Assembly: GCA_041495205.1 (NCBI GenBank)
Contig: JBGQCF010000055.1
Span: forward strand, 1-10,572
Reading direction: 5' to 3'
Source of the DNA: JAHFRG01 sp041495205
GTDB lineage: Bacteria > Pseudomonadota > Gammaproteobacteria > Burkholderiales > JAHFRG01
Length of the DNA: 10,572 nt
The notes under the pieces are model-generated. The model had not been told where the DNA came from. It ran no database searches and was given only the letters and a program-made list of their open reading frames with translations. This document shows positions 6,922 to 10,572 of this stretch, in pieces; the first letter of the stretch is position 1, and each line of letters opens with the position of its first letter. The position numbers and the translations under genes were made by a program.

Positions 6922-7308
6922 TTAGTGAGCCTCAAAAAAGAAGTAGATTATTAAGGCTATCCCAAGACCCGCCACAGTAATGTTTGTCAATGTTCCGAGG
7001 TGTGTCCAATAGCGTTGGGGAATCTCCACCGGCTTTAGAGTGATGACGAAGCGCCGGTATTGAACCGTGGCAAGCACAGAGACCACTACGCCCGTGAGAA
7101 TGAAGATCAATCCGACCCAAAACGATATACCCCTTCCCAATACGTCTCCTCCACCTTGCACGAGCACGTGCAGAAACAAACCGAAACGTTCGATTACGAA
7201 GCCGAAAGCCATTAACGTGAGGCTGGTTCGTGTCCACGCAAGGAGCGTGCGCTCAGCTGCAAAAAATACCCTTGGGTCGTTCAAGTCAGACATGTAGTAG
7301 GACGGCAT
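6922..7308 (-). CDS. YidH/DUF202 family small membrane protein
   Basis: This 128-residue inner-membrane protein has the family signature near its N-terminus, DPRVFFAAERTLLAWTRTSL (11-30), which runs into the first membrane segment (about 25-47). Two more follow at about 62-83 and 105-125, giving three segments, as is usual for this family. E. coli YidH and YidG are relatives; no biochemical function is established that I know of. The ATG at 7308-7306 directly follows the rhodanese stop codon (TGA then ATG with no gap), which implies translational coupling. A second Met at residue 6 is possible but has no better ribosome-binding site. Co-translation with the rhodanese suggests the pair acts together, perhaps with this protein as membrane anchor or partner for sulfur handling. 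That role is inference. Confidence 0.9.
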   Translation of the reverse strand: MPSYYMSDLNDPRVFFAAERTLLAWTRTSLTLMAFGFVIERFGLFLHVLVQGGGDVLGRGISFWVGLIFILTGVVVSVLATVQYRRFVITLKPVEIPQRYWTHLGTLTNITVAGLGIALIIYFFFEAH

Positions 7309-7689
7309 TCAGCTATTTTGCTTGACCAGCGAGCCCGTCGCCGGGTCAACTGCAATGTAGGGCAACTTGGCCGCCTTCCAGGCGCCAAAACCGCCTTCCA
7401 TATGGGCGAGCTTGGTCAGTCCTGATGCGGCGCATTTCTCAACGACTTTGTACGATCGCTTGCCGGAACCGCAATGGAAGACAATCGGCTTTTTGTCCTG
7501 CGGGGGCAGCTTCTCCGGATTGAACGACGACATCGGAAACAGCATCGCGCCCGGAATGTGCTCGAACGCGTACTCGGCGGGAGTGCGCACGTCGATCAGC
7601 ACGATCTCATTGCGATCGAAGCGCTCCTTGACTTCCTGCGGCGTAAGCGTTTCCAGAACTGCGCCGCCCAGTTTTTCAGTTTTCGACAT
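7309..7689 (-). CDS. Single-domain rhodanese-like sulfurtransferase
   Basis: This 126-residue protein is one complete rhodanese domain: TLTPQEVKERFDRNEIVLIDVRTPAEYAFEHIPGA at about 14-48, then the active-site loop with Cys73 in HCGSGKRS (72-79), then HMEGGFGAWKAAKLP (96-110). The six-residue loop size is that of sulfurtransferases rather than of Cdc25-like phosphatases. It would carry a persulfide on Cys73 and hand sulfur between donor and acceptor. No signal peptide, so it is cytoplasmic. The start is ATG at 7689-7687, because a perfect AGGAGGT (7703-7697) lies seven bases upstream; an in-frame ATG at 7713 has no such support. It is third in the operon, 54 bases after the HdrD/DsrK-like gene, and its stop abuts the YidH-like start. 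This very strong ribosome-binding site suggests it is made in larger amounts than its neighbours. Confidence 0.93.
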   Translation of the reverse strand: MSKTEKLGGAVLETLTPQEVKERFDRNEIVLIDVRTPAEYAFEHIPGAMLFPMSSFNPEKLPPQDKKPIVFHCGSGKRSYKVVEKCAASGLTKLAHMEGGFGAWKAAKLPYIAVDPATGSLVKQNS

Positions 7690-7696
7690 TTTAATT

Positions 7697-7703
7697 ACCT
7701 CCT
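7697..7703 (-). promoter_or_regulatory. Perfect Shine-Dalgarno AGGAGGT for the rhodanese gene
   Basis: AGGAGGT on the minus strand is spaced seven bases from the ATG at 7689. It selects that ATG over the one at 7713 and is the strongest ribosome-binding site I saw in the window. Confidence 0.85.
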
Positions 7704-7743
7704 GTGAAAGCATTAGATGATGAAAAGTGCCATTTCGACGGGC

Positions 7744-9069
7744 TTACGGAACCGGCGCGGCGGGGGCGACCATATTGTCGGCAACCAGCTCGAGCAGGCT
7801 TTCAATTGGCTTTTCCCAGTTGAAATGCTTTGCACCCATCGAGAACGTCAACCGGCATTGCCCGCAGCTCGTAACGAAGTGCTTCGCGCCCGTGGCTTCG
7901 ACCTGACTCCGCTTGAGCTCGAAAACCTTGTACCGAAGCGGTTTAGCGCGCGCATTGGCGATCACTCCGCCGCCGCCGCCGCAGCAATAGGAGTAGACGC
8001 CGTGGTTTTCCAGTTCCCGCACCTCGAAACCAAGCGCGCGGAGGATGACCCGCGGGGCGCGTTCGAGCCCGCCCCGCCGAATGAGCTGGCAGGGATCGTG
8101 AAAAGCCGCGCTCTCTCCGACTTGGCGGACTTTGATCGCCCCGTTTTCAATCTGTTCGGCAAGGAACTCGATCATGTGCAGTACGCGCACCGGCGTCGGC
8201 CGGCCGTACCACTGCGCGGCCTCCCAGCGCGCGGCGCCATAGGCGTGACCGCATTCGGGCAGCAGGATGGTGTGCGCGCCAATCTCGACAGCCTTGTCGA
8301 TGAGCCGGCAGGTCAGTTCCTTCTGCAGCTCCATGTTGCCCGAGAGGAAACCGAAGTTCGTCGCTTCGAAAGCCTGTGATGAGTAAGTCCAGGAGAGGCC
8401 GAGTCGGTTCAGAATTAGGGCCGCACCAGCGAACGACTTCGGGTGATCTTCAAGGTCACCGGGCGCGGTTGTGACTAGGATGTCGGCGCGCGGCTGATCG
8501 ATCTTGACTTCAACGTTGAAATCGGAGGCAATCTGCTTCGCGACGCGGATGAAATCCTCCGGTTCGCCGAACGGGCTGTGGCGCGCTTCCGTATTGCGCG
8601 TGATCTGCGCCAGGCGGTCAGGAACCAAACCGGCCTTGTACATTCCATGCCGCGCCTCTTTCACCAGTTCGGAGATATCGATTCCCATTGGACAGGCAAG
8701 CGTGCACCGCCCGCACAAGGTGCATGAATCGTAGATGAGTTCCTCCCACGTTTCGAGTTCTTCAATCGTCAATTCGGGTGCAAGGCCGAAAATCCGGTAG
8801 ATTGGCGAAAGCGGACCCGACTGCCGCGCATGGGCCTGCTCGAAGGGGCGAATCTTGTGGATCGGCGTGTACTTCGGATCGCCGGTCGTGACATAGAAAT
8901 GGCACGCTTCCGCGCACAGTCCGCAGCGCACGCAGGATTCCATGTACATCGCCGCCTTCGCGCCGAAGTCGGAGACGAACGTATCCATCGCATTCTTCAG
9001 GCGCTCCGAATCGGGCAGCGATCCCTGCTTGTCGAAGGATGGCAGTTGCGTGCGCAGTGATGTAGCCAT
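7744..9069 (-). CDS. HdrD/DsrK-like iron-sulfur (CCG-domain) oxidoreductase subunit
   Basis: This 441-residue protein carries two [4Fe-4S] motifs near the N-terminus: Cys46, 49, 52, 56 (CVRCGLCAEAC) and Cys116, 119, 122, 126 (CTLCGRCTLACP). A C-terminal CCG domain follows, with Cys327 (HDPCQL), Cys362-Cys363 (YCCGGGGG) and Cys402/Cys405 (SCGQC). That CCG set matches the pattern binding the noncubane cluster in heterodisulfide reductase subunits and DsrK. The N-proximal CCG-like region is degenerate: Cys273 (PECGHAYG) has no CC pair. The layout fits DsrK, HmeD and GlpC relatives. The preceding gene encodes a NarI/DsrM-like cytochrome b, so the two probably form a membrane complex exchanging electrons between quinones and a cytoplasmic thiol/disulfide or organic substrate. 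No DsrC or flavin HdrA partner lies in the window, so the substrate is open. GGAG lies about eleven bases before the ATG. Confidence 0.9.
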   Translation of the reverse strand: MATSLRTQLPSFDKQGSLPDSERLKNAMDTFVSDFGAKAAMYMESCVRCGLCAEACHFYVTTGDPKYTPIHKIRPFEQAHARQSGPLSPIYRIFGLAPELTIEELETWEELIYDSCTLCGRCTLACPMGIDISELVKEARHGMYKAGLVPDRLAQITRNTEARHSPFGEPEDFIRVAKQIASDFNVEVKIDQPRADILVTTAPGDLEDHPKSFAGAALILNRLGLSWTYSSQAFEATNFGFLSGNMELQKELTCRLIDKAVEIGAHTILLPECGHAYGAARWEAAQWYGRPTPVRVLHMIEFLAEQIENGAIKVRQVGESAAFHDPCQLIRRGGLERAPRVILRALGFEVRELENHGVYSYCCGGGGGVIANARAKPLRYKVFELKRSQVEATGAKHFVTSCGQCRLTFSMGAKHFNWEKPIESLLELVADNMVAPAAPVP

Positions 9070-9109
9070 GGATTTTATCGCTCCAGATCGTAGTTACAGG
9101 CTTGCCCAA

Positions 9110-9754
9110 TCATGTCCGGATACCGCGTTTTGCGAATAATGCGCCCGTAAAGCCGCGCGTGAATATCCATGTGAAGGTATGGATCAGACTGCCAAATGGA
9201 AAATAAATCAACCAGACATCGACGCTGAACATGTGCAGAGTGCGCATTGCGTCGCTTTGTTCGCCGAGCGCGAAACATCCGGTTAACATGACCAACATGG
9301 TAAGCCCTGCCGCGACATGATCGTCGATGCGGCTGATAGTACGAGTGACCGGATCAACCGCGCGACGGACCCAGAGCATCAGCAAACCTAGGAAGGAGAT
9401 CTCTGCAATAATGATAAAGCCCCAGCGAGGCAGTGGCGTCCAGCCGACGCCGAGAAGATGTTCCTTGATGAACGTTACATGCGGTCCACCGAACAGCAGC
9501 AGTGTGAACAGGCCAAGGTGGAACGCGTAACCTGCCAGGAAAACGAACAGCACCTTAGGGCGGTCGAAGAACGGGCCGCGCGGAAGCATGTAAGCGACCA
9601 TGCTATGCAACGCGCCAATTGCCGGCGAGCCGCGAGCGGGATCGGGGACTCGCTTACGTCCCAACAACAGCGTTCCGGCGAGACGCCAGCAGGTGCCGAC
9701 AAGGAAGATTGCCAGGGCTGTGTACCAAAGCGGGCCTTCAACGAATTCGAGCAC
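9110..9754 (-). CDS. NarI/DsrM-like membrane cytochrome b subunit
   Basis: This 214-residue membrane protein has five hydrophobic segments (about 8-30, 67-89, 110-130, 146-163 and 177-199), as in the gamma subunit of respiratory nitrate reductase and in DsrM. His79 in the second segment and the pair His174/His192, spaced 18 residues like the two C-terminal haem ligands of NarI, are candidate haem b ligands. No nitrate reductase alpha or beta subunit is near. The next gene, 40 bases on, encodes an HdrD/DsrK-like iron-sulfur protein, so DsrMK-type quinone exchange is the better reading. The start is GTG at 9754-9752, with AGGAGA (9766-9761) six bases upstream. It is first in the operon and follows an FNR-type promoter, implying expression when oxygen is low. 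Family placement is secure; the actual haem ligands are inferred from spacing. Confidence 0.87.
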   Translation of the reverse strand: MLEFVEGPLWYTALAIFLVGTCWRLAGTLLLGRKRVPDPARGSPAIGALHSMVAYMLPRGPFFDRPKVLFVFLAGYAFHLGLFTLLLFGGPHVTFIKEHLLGVGWTPLPRWGFIIIAEISFLGLLMLWVRRAVDPVTRTISRIDDHVAAGLTMLVMLTGCFALGEQSDAMRTLHMFSVDVWLIYFPFGSLIHTFTWIFTRGFTGALFAKRGIRT

Positions 9755-9760
9755 GTTGCT

Positions 9761-9766
9761 TCTCCT
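9761..9766 (-). promoter_or_regulatory. Ribosome-binding site AGGAGA supporting a GTG start
   Basis: AGGAGA on the minus strand lies six bases before the GTG at 9754 that opens the NarI/DsrM-like gene. Confidence 0.75.
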
Positions 9767-9835
9767 GGTCGAAATTTTGCCTGTGCCTGGCCGGAGCGGA
9801 AACGATCAGCACCACGCTCAAGACGGACGTTTTTA

Positions 9836-9841
9836 TTTATA
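9836..9841 (-). promoter_or_regulatory. -10 element (TATAAA) of the redox operon promoter
   Basis: Read on the minus strand, 9841-9836 is TATAAA, which would place the transcript start near 9829 with a leader of about 75 bases. No -35 hexamer lies 16-18 bases upstream, as expected where an FNR-type activator overlaps that position. Its spacing from the box at 9864-9877 is exactly that of a class II FNR promoter. Confidence 0.6.
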
Positions 9842-9863
9842 GCGAAGAACAGGAGCAAGCATT

Positions 9864-9877
9864 TTGATCTAGGTCAA
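9864..9877 (-). promoter_or_regulatory. FNR/ANR-type operator upstream of the redox operon
   Basis: On the minus strand this is TTGAC-CTAG-ATCAA, matching nine of the ten conserved bases of the FNR/ANR/DNR consensus TTGAT-N4-ATCAA. Its centre falls between 9870 and 9871, 41.5 bases before the start implied by the TATAAA at 9841-9836. That is the standard activating position. The only gene it can serve is the NarI/DsrM-like gene starting at 9754, since the gene on the other side ends at 10035 on the same strand. Because Crp/Fnr relatives share this site, the actual regulator (oxygen- or NO-sensing) cannot be told from the DNA. Confidence 0.75.
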
Positions 9878-10034
9878 TAGCGAACGCTAGTATGTTGCTC
9901 CCGGCTACGGGTGGCGTAAAGTACGTTGCGACGGTCGAGAAAACCGCCCCGATGCATTCTCGATGATTGAGTAAATCGTCGCTGCGGCTCACCCGTCGCA
10001 GCGTCGCTGGTAAACGGTCCGGTGCATTGAAAGG
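9878..10034. other. Non-coding region upstream of the FNR box
   Basis: This stretch between the FNR box and the end of the rightmost gene shows no credible gene. It holds two inverted repeats: TCGAGAA (9935-9941) with TTCTCGA (9957-9963), loop 15, and CGCTGCG (9980-9986) with CGCAGCG (9997-10003), loop 10. They could end transcription from the right or form an upstream control region. The whole non-coding gap, including the promoter, runs from 9755 to 10034. Confidence 0.5.
9980..10003 (-). terminator. GC-rich hairpin after the rightmost gene
   Basis: Seven perfect pairs, CGCTGCG/CGCAGCG, lie about 32 bases beyond the stop codon of the membrane protein gene at 10035. A further G-U pair is possible inside the loop. 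The following minus-strand bases are ACGATTT, not a clean U-run, so it is at best a weak intrinsic terminator. Confidence 0.35.
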
Positions 10035-10568
10035 TTAACTGAGGGCAATCCTTTTCCCTTTCATTGCGCGCCACCAACGCCACCAGGCCAGGCACGACAG
10101 AACGATCATGACAATGGCGCCAATTCCAAAACCAATTCGCGCCAATAGATCATGCGTGTGGTTAAACTGTGCCAGCGGTCCGATGGAAAAACTGCCGCCG
10201 AAAGGGCCTTTTGCCCACAGCGCAACCCAAGTAAATACGGCTGCAAACGTTGAGCACATGAGGGCGGCAATCAGCATATACAGCGCAGGGTATGAGCGAC
10301 GGTATCTGGCGGTGAAAGCCAACACGCCCATACAGAAGAACACGAATGACACCCCGAGTAAAACAAACTTTGGGGCATTGGGTCCTGAGGTATCCAAATG
10401 GATAATATCGGCAGCGGTCAACATGAAGAGCACGCCTCCTAACGCGAAGGCAAGAGCCCCCAAGGCCGGAAAATCCGCTATGTCAGCAGTATTCTTGGCG
10501 GCTTTCCGAACCTGAAACAGATTGCCGAACAGCCGCTTTTTGGAGCGTTTTTTGCGCGCTTTAGTCAT
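10035..10568 (-). CDS. Unrecognised four-helix membrane protein
   Basis: I do not recognise this 177-residue protein. It opens with a very basic cytoplasmic tail (TKARKKRSKKR, 2-12) and has four hydrophobic segments at about 34-56, 67-87, 93-118 and 143-166. The last ends in a Trp/Arg-rich WWRWWR at the membrane boundary. The positive-inside rule places both termini in the cytoplasm. A loop at 120-140 (KGPFGGSFSIGPLAQFNHTHD) carries His137 and His139, but no motif I can name. The ATG at 10568-10566 lies four bases from the window edge, so its ribosome-binding site cannot be seen; the frame is otherwise complete. It is separated from the redox operon by 280 bases with hairpins and a promoter, so it is probably a separate unit. 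Confidence 0.75.
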   Translation of the reverse strand: MTKARKKRSKKRLFGNLFQVRKAAKNTADIADFPALGALAFALGGVLFMLTAADIIHLDTSGPNAPKFVLLGVSFVFFCMGVLAFTARYRRSYPALYMLIAALMCSTFAAVFTWVALWAKGPFGGSFSIGPLAQFNHTHDLLARIGFGIGAIVMIVLSCLAWWRWWRAMKGKRIALS

Positions 10569-10572
10569 CCCG

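Noticed and set aside
9110..9754. Annotating the cytochrome b as a nitrate reductase subunit (NarI)
   Set aside because: There are no NarG, NarH or NarJ genes, and the adjacent partner is an HdrD/DsrK-like protein, so a DsrM-like role fits better.
9874..10095. 73-codon minus-strand open frame overlapping the FNR box and the end of the membrane protein gene
   Set aside because: There is no recognisable protein feature, it overlaps a better-supported gene in another frame, and it spans the hairpins and operator.

Overview
The window is bacterial, moderately GC-rich and densely coded, with ten protein genes (nine complete and one cut by the left edge). The protein families and operon layout suggest a proteobacterium, most likely betaproteobacterial. 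No rRNA or tRNA is present, so this placement is inference. All genes but one are on the minus strand. I saw no insertion sequence, CRISPR array or tRNA.

Left part (1-3239): a short minus-strand operon carries a gamma-class carbonic anhydrase-like protein, followed by the first 33 codons of a GlcG/HbpS-type protein. Divergent from it is a plus-strand NAD(P)-binding oxidoreductase with a C-terminal SAF domain. That gene converges on a minus-strand eukaryote/poxvirus-type DNA topoisomerase IB, whose start codon is non-standard.

Middle (3240-6362): a large minus-strand patatin-like phospholipase has a many-pass membrane block inserted between its catalytic Ser and Asp. Both flanking intergenic regions carry the same short motif in the same orientation, GCCTAACGT(T)GAA, which resembles integron core sites. 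I could not build a complete attC site around either copy.

Right part (6363-9877): this is the most coherent unit, a five-gene minus-strand operon. In transcription order it encodes a NarI/DsrM-like membrane cytochrome b, an HdrD/DsrK-like iron-sulfur protein, a single-domain rhodanese, a YidH/DUF202 membrane protein and a flavin-reductase-family protein. A near-perfect FNR/ANR-type box (TTGAC-CTAG-ATCAA) lies upstream, centred exactly 41.5 bases before the start site implied by a TATAAA -10 element. The unit therefore looks like a low-oxygen-induced membrane electron-transfer and sulfur-handling system. Its substrate is unknown.

Right edge (10035-10568): an unrecognised four-helix membrane protein, separated from the operon by 280 bases of non-coding DNA holding two inverted repeats and the operon's promoter.
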